Source: Candidatus Paracaedibacteraceae bacterium UBA6184 (GTDB lineage Bacteria; Pseudomonadota; Alphaproteobacteria; UBA6184). From it: a stretch of DNA of 6,477 nt. The stretch covers positions 1 through 6,477 of the forward strand of contig DITM01000030.1 of the NCBI GenBank assembly GCA_002422845.1, in the 5' to 3' direction. The position numbers were made by a program, and so were the translations under genes. The notes beneath the pieces are model-generated. The model worked only from the letters and a program-made list of their open reading frames with translations, did no database searches and was not told the origin of the DNA. Positions 1-4,804 of this stretch are shown piece by piece (the stretch's first letter is position 1; each line of letters starts with the position of its first letter).

Positions 1-44
1 TTTAAGAGCCCGTCGGCTCTGATTCAGGGGATGACGATCTCGGC

Positions 45-119
45 GTGTCTTTAAAGTTTTCAACCAAAGCTCGTCATGGATCCGGGTTGGGATCCTTTGG
101 AGGAAAGATTCAAAGACAT
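45..119. repeat. Nested inverted repeats, possible structured RNA
   Basis: Three helices nest inside one another. TGTCTTT (46-52) pairs with AAAGACA (112-118), extendable by a G-U pair. CCAAA (64-68) pairs with TTTGG (96-100). GGATCC (78-83) pairs with a second GGATCC (90-95) around the loop GGGTTG. In addition TCGTCAT (71-77), in the bulge between the inner helices, is complementary to ATGACGA (31-37), so a pseudoknot-like or alternative pairing is possible. This nesting is more than chance usually gives in 75 bases. I do not recognise it as a known RNA family, and it could also be the relic of a palindromic repeat element. The strand cannot be fixed. Confidence 0.4.
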
Positions 120-125
120 AGAACG

Positions 126-161
126 AAAAAAAGCTACCCACCAAACAGTGGATAGCCTTTT
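126..161 (-). terminator. Rho-independent terminator-like hairpin, minus strand
   Basis: Read on the minus strand, GCTATCCA and TGGGTAGC form an 8-bp stem (one G-U pair) around the 8-nt loop CTGTTTGG, followed at once by seven T. On the plus strand the G-U pair becomes a C-A mismatch and the T run is only four, so the minus-strand reading is better. It lies about 20 bases below the -10 box of the minus-strand promoter at 178-205. It would therefore end a very short RNA or act as an attenuator for something beyond the left edge. Confidence 0.55.
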
Positions 162-177
162 AGCAATTCTAGCTATT

Positions 178-205
178 AGTATACAAAGTGATTTTGAAGT
201 GTCAA
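178..205 (-). promoter_or_regulatory. Sigma70-type promoter, minus strand
   Basis: On the minus strand there is a consensus -35 TTGACA (200-205), a 16-bp spacer, and the -10 TATACT (178-183, one mismatch to consensus). The 16-bp spacing is the same as in the initiator-tRNA promoter at 6409-6436. Transcription would start near 171 and run leftward into the terminator-like hairpin at 126-161. No protein gene with a plausible start lies between them. Confidence 0.45.
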
Positions 206-267
206 TATATTTTTTTAATGTTTGTTTGTAACGTGTGTCAGAACACATCGGATCCAATCCAAGGGGT

Positions 268-307
268 GCAGCGTCACGCTGCCAATGGCACGTTGCTCTT
301 TAGCAAC
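268..307. repeat. Two adjacent perfect hairpins
   Basis: GCAGCG (268-273) and CGCTGC (277-282) form a perfect 6-bp stem with a 3-nt loop. Nine bases on, GTTGCT (292-297) and AGCAAC (302-307) form another perfect 6-bp stem with loop CTTT. No T run follows on either strand, so they are poor intrinsic terminators. They lie upstream of the likely promoter of the outer-membrane gene. Function unknown. Confidence 0.45.
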
Positions 308-342
308 ACATCCCATAAAACATGTCTACTTGATTAAACTTT

Positions 343-371
343 TTGGATTTGTGCAACTATTCCTATAGAAT
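343..371 (+). promoter_or_regulatory. Possible promoter of the outer-membrane gene
   Basis: TTGGAT (343-348) and TAGAAT (366-371, five of six to the -10 consensus) are 17 bp apart. The -35 is weak. Transcription would begin near 378, giving a short leader that contains the ribosome site GAGGG (392-396), four bases before the ATG at 401. Confidence 0.3.
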
Positions 372-400
372 TCGCATTGAATTAATCTTATGAGGGTATT

Positions 401-1165
401 ATGAAAAAAATATTATTATCAACAGCTTTAACAGCTGCGATGTTGTCTCCAGTTGCGGCGGAATCATTTTCCGGAATGTTTGCGGGTGCTAAGGGATCAA
501 TTTTGTTGTTTAACAAAGGTGGTCTTTCTGATCTGACAAAAACACCCTTAGACAAAGATACTAAAGACTATGGTGGATTTGGGTTTAATGGTGGGTATGG
601 TGGTGTAGAACTTGGCTACGCATTCCGTTTTGCTAACAACTTTGCAATGGGCTTTTCTTTAGGCGGTGGATATAAGCACAGCACAATTAAAGAAGCTCGT
701 GATACAGAGGTTGGCGCGGATAAAAAAGCTTTGGGATTAGATTTTATTACCAGCGGATTTTCAACTGAGGCTCGTCTACGTCTTGGCCTAATTTTCAGCC
801 GTTTCCATGTATATTTAAACCCTGGTATGGAATTGGGAATGAGTAACCCTGAATTAACCGTTTACTATAAAGGGGCGGGTGATAATGCAAAAGACGAAAC
901 TCACAAAGTTACTTACGCACCAGACAAAGGACCAGAGTGGAAAGATCGTTTGTCGTTTGTTGTGGGTCTAAATGTTGAATATGCTGTTACTCAAACAATG
1001 TTTGTGGGCGGTGGTATTGGTTTCCGTTATGGTTTGGCTGATGTAAAAGATCAAAAAGGTAACTTTTCAACTGAAACAACAGCAAAAGCTGATGTTGTAA
1101 CTGACATCGCCTACAAAAACCCAATGGGAGTAGATGTTGGTGTTGTTATTGGAGCAAGTTTCTAA
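401..1165 (+). CDS. Outer-membrane beta-barrel protein (opacity/P44-Msp2-like)
   Basis: Predicted outer-membrane protein of 254 residues. It starts with a clear Sec signal peptide (charged MKK, hydrophobic core 4-16, likely cleavage after VAA at residue 20). The mature part alternates polar and apolar residues with many Gly and aromatic residues (for example GFGFNGGYGGVELGYAF at about 58-74). It ends in a terminal Phe (VVIGASF), the typical C-terminal signature read by the BamA assembly machinery. The size and the charged, variable loop-like segments around residues 45-55, 95-108 and 155-180 fit a small 8-10-strand barrel like those of alphaproteobacterial surface-antigen families. That family placement is inference. 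The start is secure: GAGGG lies just upstream and the signal peptide begins at this Met. The gene stands alone, is transcribed toward the transporter gene, and shares its terminator. Surface exposure is likely; substrate or binding partner is unknown. Confidence 0.8.
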   Translation: MKKILLSTALTAAMLSPVAAESFSGMFAGAKGSILLFNKGGLSDLTKTPLDKDTKDYGGFGFNGGYGGVELGYAFRFANNFAMGFSLGGGYKHSTIKEARDTEVGADKKALGLDFITSGFSTEARLRLGLIFSRFHVYLNPGMELGMSNPELTVYYKGAGDNAKDETHKVTYAPDKGPEWKDRLSFVVGLNVEYAVTQTMFVGGGIGFRYGLADVKDQKGNFSTETTAKADVVTDIAYKNPMGVDVGVVIGASF

Positions 1166-1181
1166 TCAAAACACTCGATAT

Positions 1182-1210
1182 AAAAAAACCGCCGATTGGC
1201 GGTTTTTTTT
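1182..1210. terminator. Bidirectional rho-independent terminator
   Basis: CCGCC (1189-1193) pairs with GGCGG (1198-1202) around the loop GATT. The stem is flanked by seven A on the left and eight T on the right, which extend the helix and give a T run on either strand. It sits 17 bases after the outer-membrane gene and 15 bases beyond the stop of the convergent transporter gene, so it probably ends both transcripts. Confidence 0.9.
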
Positions 1211-1224
1211 ATTAGATAGTTGTG

Positions 1225-2427
1225 TTATTTTGCCTCAGCCGGTTTTCCAGAAAACATCTTTCCAAATATTCGATTAAACAAAACAACAAACGCTCCATTA
1301 CCCAGGACATTCATTGTTGTTCCAATTGCATCGTATAGAATGTAGAGTGCTGTCGCCAATCCAACCATTTCAGCATTGAATCCTAATACCTCTTGAATGA
1401 CTGGGGTCATCACAATAATGGTGGCGCCAGGAACCGCAGCAACGGTAAACATATACATTACATACTGCATTGCAAACGCAAAAAACAGTGCATAAGGGGG
1501 AATTCCCATGCCAAATGTAACCATCGTTGCAATAATCATTAAGGGAACGCCCATAGAATCGCCCATCAGGTTCATGTTAACCGTTGAGGGGATAACAGAT
1601 CTTGCAATTAATGGGTTCTGTGTGTTTTGTTCTGCTGCTGTTAGTGAAAATGGCAGTGCTGCTGCACTGGACATGGTGCTGATTCCAGTAATAGCGGGAG
1701 GCAGCATATTGCGTAAGTAAGTTAACCACGTTTTTGGGTTTAGCTTAGCCCCAATTGCAAACAATGCAAGTAGATATACAATTTGCACGGTCGCAATCAA
1801 TAGGTATACGGGACCATATTGCTTTAACACATAGGCTAGAGTACCCTCATGTTCCATCTTTAAGATAAAACCCATAATAAAGAAAGGAACAACGGGTATA
1901 AACATCTTGTTTAAAATGAAGGCTGCTCCTGACTTTAAGCGATCAGAAACCTCTTTTAATCCGTTAACGTTTAAATAACCCAAGCCAATGCCACTTAATA
2001 CACCAAGAATCAATCCATATTCATTTTTTAGAATTGCTTTTAAAAATGCTGGAATCGGAAGTTTCCACATCGACATTAATTCGCGAGATGGATCGGATTC
2101 AACAGGAGCAAGACCTGACATTTCGGTTAGTAGGCCACTTACAAAATAAGCAATATTTAAGCCCATAAAATTCATGAAAACTACACAGAAAACCAGACTG
2201 ATCACAAATAGAATGGCACCATTTTGCAACGCAACAAGGGTTGAAAATAAATACGCAAAAATAATATAAGGCAACGCCAAGACTAACAAGTCTTTAATCA
2301 GAACGCTGATGGTAAAGAAAAATTCTTTAATTCCAACGGGGATATGATCGCCCGCCAAGAAAATAACTAAAATCATTGTAATTAGCTGAAGCGGCAAGCT
2401 AGAGCTAAATTTTCGAAGTATATTCAT
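1225..2427 (-). CDS. Dicarboxylate/amino acid:cation symporter (SDF/DAACS family)
   Basis: Inner-membrane secondary transporter of 400 residues, a normal length for the sodium/dicarboxylate symporter family. The family landmarks are in order: hydrophobic helices from about residue 12; the hairpin-1 serine-rich motif (TMSSAAALPFSL, 251-262); the TM7 NM motif (STVNMNLMGD, 281-290); the hairpin-2 motif AVPGA (331-335); and the TM8 motif (YDAIGTTMNVLGNG, 365-378). Compared with archaeal GltPh as I recall it, the amino-group-binding Asp394 is kept (D366) and Asn401 is kept (N373). Arg397, which binds the acidic side chain, is Gly369. Asp312 and Asp405 of the sodium-1 site are Asn286 and Asn377. 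Glutamate or aspartate is therefore an unlikely substrate, and a neutral amino acid or another compound is more plausible. The coupling ion may also differ. The ATG has AGGA 6 bases upstream. The gene is monocistronic and ends at the shared terminator. Confidence 0.85.
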   Translation of the reverse strand: MNILRKFSSSLPLQLITMILVIFLAGDHIPVGIKEFFFTISVLIKDLLVLALPYIIFAYLFSTLVALQNGAILFVISLVFCVVFMNFMGLNIAYFVSGLLTEMSGLAPVESDPSRELMSMWKLPIPAFLKAILKNEYGLILGVLSGIGLGYLNVNGLKEVSDRLKSGAAFILNKMFIPVVPFFIMGFILKMEHEGTLAYVLKQYGPVYLLIATVQIVYLLALFAIGAKLNPKTWLTYLRNMLPPAITGISTMSSAAALPFSLTAAEQNTQNPLIARSVIPSTVNMNLMGDSMGVPLMIIATMVTFGMGIPPYALFFAFAMQYVMYMFTVAAVPGATIIVMTPVIQEVLGFNAEMVGLATALYILYDAIGTTMNVLGNGAFVVLFNRIFGKMFSGKPAEAK

Positions 2428-2462
2428 ATTAATTCCTATTTGATCATAATGTTAGTATTACA

Positions 2463-2490
2463 ATAATAGCCTAAACTTTATTGTGCGCAA
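2463..2490 (-). promoter_or_regulatory. Possible promoter of the transporter gene
   Basis: On the minus strand TTGCGC (2485-2490) and TATTAT (2463-2468, five of six to the -10 consensus) are 16 bp apart. The ribosome site AGGA (2434-2437) and the ATG at 2427 lie downstream. It is back to back with the plus-strand promoter at 2508-2536. Confidence 0.35.
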
Positions 2491-2507
2491 GTTTTTTCAG
2501 ATTTGAC

Positions 2508-2536
2508 TTGAAAAAAACTCTTTTCCTCTCTATATA
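2508..2536 (+). promoter_or_regulatory. Promoter of the methyltransferase gene, sigma70- or RpoH-like
   Basis: TTGAAA (2508-2513) and TATATA (2531-2536) are 17 bp apart and read as a sigma70 promoter. The same bases also fit the alphaproteobacterial heat-shock sigma (RpoH) pattern: CTTG at 2507-2510, then 18 bases, then TCTATAT at 2529-2535, with one mismatch to CYTATNT. Which sigma factor acts cannot be decided here. Confidence 0.5.
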
Positions 2537-2563
2537 AGCGAAAGCATTTGAGAGGATCTAAAA

Positions 2564-3205
2564 TTGAAAAATACCATTACTAGTCTTTTATTAGTGTCTA
2601 TAGCCATTGTTACTTCTGGATGTTCAAGCGAGCAATGTACGTTTGCAGGAGAATTTTTGGGTAATCCATCGGCTATTGGTGCTATTGCCCCCAGTAGTGA
2701 AGAGTTAGCCGAAATGATGGTTGAAAGTATCGATCCAGAAAACTCTATCGTGATTGAATTAGGCGCGGGTACTGGACCGTTTACTGAAAAACTAGTGGCA
2801 AAAATCCCAAAAGATAAATTGTTTATTATCGAAAACAATACAACGTTTTATGAACACCTAGTGAAACGTTTTCCAGATCAAGCTGTTTTGTGTGTTGACG
2901 CCTGCGAATTAGACCAGCATATTCCTAAACATCTTCACGGAAAGATCAATGTAGTGGTATCAGGTTTGCCTTTTCGTAGTTTGCCGCAGGAAGTAGCAAG
3001 TAAGATATTAAGTTCTTTGAAAAAAGTATGTGCTGTAAATTTTAAATTGATTCAGTTTACTTATTTTAATGAGCCGCCCTTGCCATTAGCTGAATCTGAA
3101 ATGTTAGGGGTTGTTCCGACGTATTATAAATTGTCTCCTAATAATACGCCTGCTGCGCATGTTTGGATTTACAATCCTATTGTTGTTGCTGATACGACAA
3201 ACTAA
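2564..3205 (+). CDS. SAM-dependent methyltransferase, PmtA/KsgA-like, with a lipoprotein-type signal
   Basis: Class I methyltransferase of 213 residues. The SAM-binding motif I is VIELGAGTG (63-71), an acidic strand-2 end lies at E90, and the catalytic-loop position reads SGLPFRSLP (133-141). Ahead of motif I, the segment FLGNPSAIGAIAPSS (31-45) resembles the start of rhizobial phospholipid N-methyltransferases (PmtA) and proteins annotated as rRNA adenine methylase-like. A membrane lipid headgroup is thus a better guess than rRNA. The first 20 residues read as a lipoprotein signal: MKN, a hydrophobic stretch, then T-S-G-C with Cys20. That is odd for an enzyme needing cytosolic SAM, and the Thr at -3 is not the usual Leu. 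The start codon is TTG, supported by GAGAGGA 7 bases upstream. A later in-frame TTG (2657) with AGGAG just ahead would give a form without the signal. A monocistronic gene with its own promoter. Confidence 0.7.
   Translation: MKNTITSLLLVSIAIVTSGCSSEQCTFAGEFLGNPSAIGAIAPSSEELAEMMVESIDPENSIVIELGAGTGPFTEKLVAKIPKDKLFIIENNTTFYEHLVKRFPDQAVLCVDACELDQHIPKHLHGKINVVVSGLPFRSLPQEVASKILSSLKKVCAVNFKLIQFTYFNEPPLPLAESEMLGVVPTYYKLSPNNTPAAHVWIYNPIVVADTTN
2647..2659 (+). promoter_or_regulatory. Possible internal translation start in the methyltransferase gene
   Basis: AGGAG (2647-2651) is followed 5 bases later by an in-frame TTG (2657-2659, codon 32). Initiation here would give a 182-residue protein beginning just before GNPSAIGAIAPSS, lacking the hydrophobic signal and keeping all SAM motifs. 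It would, however, cut into the conserved N-terminal segment, and the upstream TTG also has a good ribosome site, so this remains only an alternative. Confidence 0.25.
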
Positions 3206-3220
3206 CTGACCGAACGATCA

Positions 3221-3260
3221 GGCCTTGCGAGTGAAAATTTCTGCCTTTGCGAGGCTTTCT
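3221..3260 (+). terminator. Candidate terminator after the methyltransferase gene
   Basis: Bases 3221-3231 pair with 3246-3256 in an 11-bp stem with several G-U pairs and a 14-nt loop, followed by a short T-rich run (TTTCT). It starts 16 bases after the stop codon. The wobble pairs and the short T run make it a moderate candidate at best. Confidence 0.4.
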
Positions 3261-3308
3261 GAATCATGATCTGAAATAAGGTAGAAGATAATAGAATGAT
3301 AACTTGAT

Positions 3309-3337
3309 TTGCACTTTGTATTAATCTTATTTATACT
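3309..3337 (+). promoter_or_regulatory. Promoter of the fliO-fliP operon
   Basis: A -10 TATACT (3332-3337) has TTGCAC (3309-3314) 17 bp upstream. Transcription would begin near 3344, leaving only about 15 bases before the ATG at 3359. No sigma54 pair (GG and GC in correct register) is present. The -10 lies inside the inverted repeat at 3320-3354. Confidence 0.45.
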
Positions 3338-3354
3338 AAATAAAAAAGATTAAT
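3320..3354. repeat. Long imperfect palindrome over the operon promoter and leader
   Basis: ATTAATCTT (3320-3328) is the exact reverse complement of AAGATTAAT (3346-3354). After one mismatch the match continues for five more pairs (3330-3334 with 3340-3344) around a 5-nt centre. The 15-position palindrome contains the -10 box and ends four bases before the start codon. It could be an operator for a dimeric regulator, or a hairpin that limits translation. Confidence 0.5.
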
Positions 3355-3358
3355 AAAT

Positions 3359-3679
3359 ATGGACGAAAAATACTTACATAGCCTTCGCCAAGGCATTGTG
3401 ATTGCACTTAAGAAGGCTGAGTCCAGTCTGCTTAATGATCAAACGATTGACCTAGATCTTGTGAAAGAACGCGTTCAACTTTTTCAAAACTATTTGACTA
3501 AACATATGCCGCAACATCCATCAGATGAATTAAAAAGCTTAGTTCACGATGTGTTTCTGGATATTCAACGATTGTCTGATCAACTTGCCGAAGAAGCCAA
3601 ATTAAGTAAAAGTCGAATTTCTGAAATGGCGAATTCTCAGAAGATTTCACATACATATACCTATGGAGCGCGCAAATAA
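3359..3679 (+). CDS. Small helical protein, possible FlgN-like flagellar chaperone
   Basis: A 106-residue, soluble, probably all-helical protein with no signal peptide or membrane segment. Heptad-like Leu/Ile spacing occurs at about 8-45 and 57-90. It is the first gene of the operon with the FliO-like and FliP genes, and its stop TAA shares one base with the next ATG, so the genes are almost certainly co-translated. The tail reads HTYTYGARK. FlgN proteins, the chaperones for the hook-filament junction proteins FlgK and FlgL, are helical and often carry a Tyr-Gly-Ala motif near the C-terminus, so FlgN is a reasonable guess. The match is short and the protein is smaller than typical FlgN (about 140 residues). 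No clear Shine-Dalgarno sequence precedes the ATG; the leader is short and A-rich. The existence of the gene is well supported by context, its function only weakly. Confidence 0.65.
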   Translation: MDEKYLHSLRQGIVIALKKAESSLLNDQTIDLDLVKERVQLFQNYLTKHMPQHPSDELKSLVHDVFLDIQRLSDQLAEEAKLSKSRISEMANSQKISHTYTYGARK

Positions 3680-3948
3680 TGTCAAACTGGACATTAATCA
3701 TTACAGCAATCGGTAGCCTTGGATGGCTGTTGCTATTGCGAGAAGGTTTGCAACGATGGTCACAGAGTGGTTTGAATCGAGGAGTTGAAGATCAAGAGTT
3801 TCAAATAAAATATTGTGCAAAGCCGCTGGGGCGTCTTCGGTTGGTCACCCTTGAATGGCAAAACCATATATATTGTATTGCCGTTGATATGCAGGGATCC
3901 TATGTGCAGGTCATTGATAAACATCCTATAAAAAGGTCTTCTACATGA
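3679..3948 (+). CDS. fliO: FliO-like flagellar export protein
   Basis: An 89-residue protein with one membrane helix near the N-terminus (about 4-20) followed by a small cytoplasmic domain. The domain pattern KPLGRLRLVTLEW (48-60), then a second strand-like segment (HIYCIAVD, 63-70) and a polar turn, resembles the FliO core (a basic LG-x-x-R-x-L-x-x-V-E pattern). FliO is a small membrane protein that helps the FliP ring assemble in the flagellar type III export gate, and it is normally encoded just before fliP, as here. The start ATG overlaps the previous stop by one base, and its TGA stop overlaps the fliP ATG in an ATGA arrangement. It is at the short end for FliO and sequence identity is not obvious, so position carries much of the call. 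Confidence 0.7.
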   Translation: MSNWTLIITAIGSLGWLLLLREGLQRWSQSGLNRGVEDQEFQIKYCAKPLGRLRLVTLEWQNHIYCIAVDMQGSYVQVIDKHPIKRSST

Positions 3949-4664
3949 GATATTTTCTACTGACATTCTTGTTTTTTACAACGACGCTAAGTGCACAAGC
4001 AATTTCCTTTGATTTGGGCATGCAGGATGGTGGGTCCACGACTGCGAAGCTTTTGCAGTTGATGTTCACCCTCACTATCATAGGTATGGCGCCACTTGTC
4101 CTGATGACGGTAACATCGTTTACTCGTATTATGGTCGTGTTATCGTTTTTGCGCAGTGCTATCGGGCTACAGCAGTCTCCGCCGAACTTGGTGATGGTTG
4201 CGTTGTCTTTATTCTTAACAGGATTTATTATGGAGCCTGTCTTTCAAAAAGCCTATACCAATGGGGTGGAGCCCTTGATGGCAGAGCGTATTACTGAAAA
4301 GGAAGCGCTTCCAATAATTGCAGCCCCGATTAAAGAGTTTATGGCAGCCAACACCCGCGCAAAGGATTTGTTGTTATTTCAAGAAATCAGCAGATCGGCT
4401 GCCGTTGACAAAGCAGAGGATATAAGCTTGAAAGTTTTAGTGCCAGCCTTTGTAATTAGCGAATTGCGGAGAGCCTTTGAGATTGGATTCTTAGTGTATA
4501 TTCCATTTTTAATTATCGATATGATTGTGGCATCGATTTTAATGTCGATGGGAATGATGATGTTGCCCCCTGTTGTTATCTCGTTACCCTTTAAAGTTAT
4601 TTTCTTTGTGTTGGTAGACGGATGGAATTTAATTGCGGGGACTCTTGTTCAAAGTTTTCATTAG
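3945..4664 (+). CDS. fliP: Flagellar type III export gate protein FliP
   Basis: A 239-residue inner-membrane protein, normal length for FliP. It begins with a cleavable signal peptide (likely cut after AQA at residue 19), a known peculiarity of FliP. Membrane segments lie at about 37-60, 82-100, 178-203 and 209-235. The family hallmarks are present: MTVTSFTRIMVVLSFLRSAIG (54-74, nearly invariant in FliP/SpaP), LQQSPPN (75-81), the segment VPAFVISELRRAFEIGF (166-182), and the Met-rich stretch MSMGMMMLPP (200-209) that helps seal the export channel. FliP forms the FliP5-FliQ4-FliR1 export gate at the core of the flagellar basal body. The ATG overlaps the upstream TGA. fliQ and fliR do not follow; a tRNA gene does, so the export genes are scattered in this genome. 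Confidence 0.96.
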   Translation: MRYFLLTFLFFTTTLSAQAISFDLGMQDGGSTTAKLLQLMFTLTIIGMAPLVLMTVTSFTRIMVVLSFLRSAIGLQQSPPNLVMVALSLFLTGFIMEPVFQKAYTNGVEPLMAERITEKEALPIIAAPIKEFMAANTRAKDLLLFQEISRSAAVDKAEDISLKVLVPAFVISELRRAFEIGFLVYIPFLIIDMIVASILMSMGMMMLPPVVISLPFKVIFFVLVDGWNLIAGTLVQSFH

Positions 4665-4670
4665 GGTCAT

Positions 4671-4690
4671 GATTCCCTTGTGGAATTTTT
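4671..4690 (+). terminator. Weak terminator-like hairpin after fliP
   Basis: ATTCC (4672-4676) pairs with GGAAT (4682-4686) around a 5-nt loop and is followed by TTTT (4687-4690). The stem is only 5 bp with mostly A-T pairs, so termination would be partial and some transcripts may read on into the tRNA. Confidence 0.3.
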
Positions 4691-4703
4691 GCTCTGTTTT
4701 CGA

Positions 4704-4709
4704 TATACT
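4704..4709 (+). promoter_or_regulatory. Possible -10 box of the tRNA-Arg gene
   Basis: TATACT lies 11 bases before the tRNA 5' end, which is right for a promoter with a short leader. No convincing -35 is found 16-18 bp upstream; TTGTGG (4678-4683) is 20 bp away. The tRNA may instead be partly co-transcribed with fliP. Confidence 0.35.
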
Positions 4710-4720
4710 AAGACCCATGT

Positions 4721-4797
4721 GTTCCCGTAGCTCAGCTGGATAGAGCGCAAGATTCCTAATCCTGAGGCCATGGGTTCGAATCCCGTCGGGAACACCA
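4721..4797 (+). tRNA. tRNA-Arg, anticodon CCU
   Basis: A complete cloverleaf of 77 bases with encoded CCA. The acceptor GTTCCCG pairs with CGGGAAC, the D stem is GCTC/GAGC, the T stem is ATGGG/CCCGT with loop TTCGAAT, and the variable loop is 5 nt. The anticodon loop TTCCTAA gives CCT, reading AGG (Arg). The anticodon stem has one non-pair, A29 against C41, where G-C would be expected. AGG does occur in genes here, for example in the cold-shock gene. The gene lies between fliP and the convergent transglycosylase gene. Confidence 0.96.
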
Positions 4798-4804
4798 TCT
4801 TTTA

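Larger units (their letters stand above)
1..400. other. 400-base region without a convincing gene
   Basis: No open reading frame here has a start, ribosome site and composition that I would trust. The region is instead rich in inverted repeats. There is a 6-bp perfect hairpin at 5-20 (AGAGCC/GGCTCT), a nested set at 45-119, a terminator-like hairpin at 126-161, a 5-bp hairpin at 234-247 (TGTGT/ACACA), and two perfect 6-bp hairpins at 268-282 and 292-307. A good minus-strand promoter lies at 178-205. The stretch may hold one or more small RNAs, or the leader of a gene beyond the left edge. The last ~60 bases are the likely promoter and ribosome site of the outer-membrane gene that follows. Confidence 0.6.

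Noticed and set aside
60..257. Minus-strand 65-residue open frame
   Set aside because: It runs through the terminator-like hairpin and the minus-strand promoter, has no ribosome site, and its protein resembles no family.
1508..1720. Plus-strand 70-residue frame inside the transporter gene
   Set aside because: Antisense shadow of a well-supported coding region with family motifs in the other strand.
2530..2838. Minus-strand 102-residue frame over the methyltransferase start
   Set aside because: Opposite to the SAM motif-containing gene; no ribosome site or recognisable protein.
3221..3255. Two near-identical TTGCGAG strings as a dispersed palindromic repeat (RPE/REP type)
   Set aside because: Only about 9 bases are shared and they fit as the two arms of a wobble-rich terminator stem; nothing else of a repeat element is visible.
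3309..3325. Sigma54 promoter for the flagellar operon
   Set aside because: TTGCAC superficially recalls TGGCAC or TTGCA, but there is no second element with GG and GC in the required 10-base register; a sigma70 reading fits better.
4721..4797. tRNA gene as an integration site of a mobile element
   Set aside because: No integrase, no direct repeat of the tRNA 3' end, and the flanking genes look like normal chromosomal genes.
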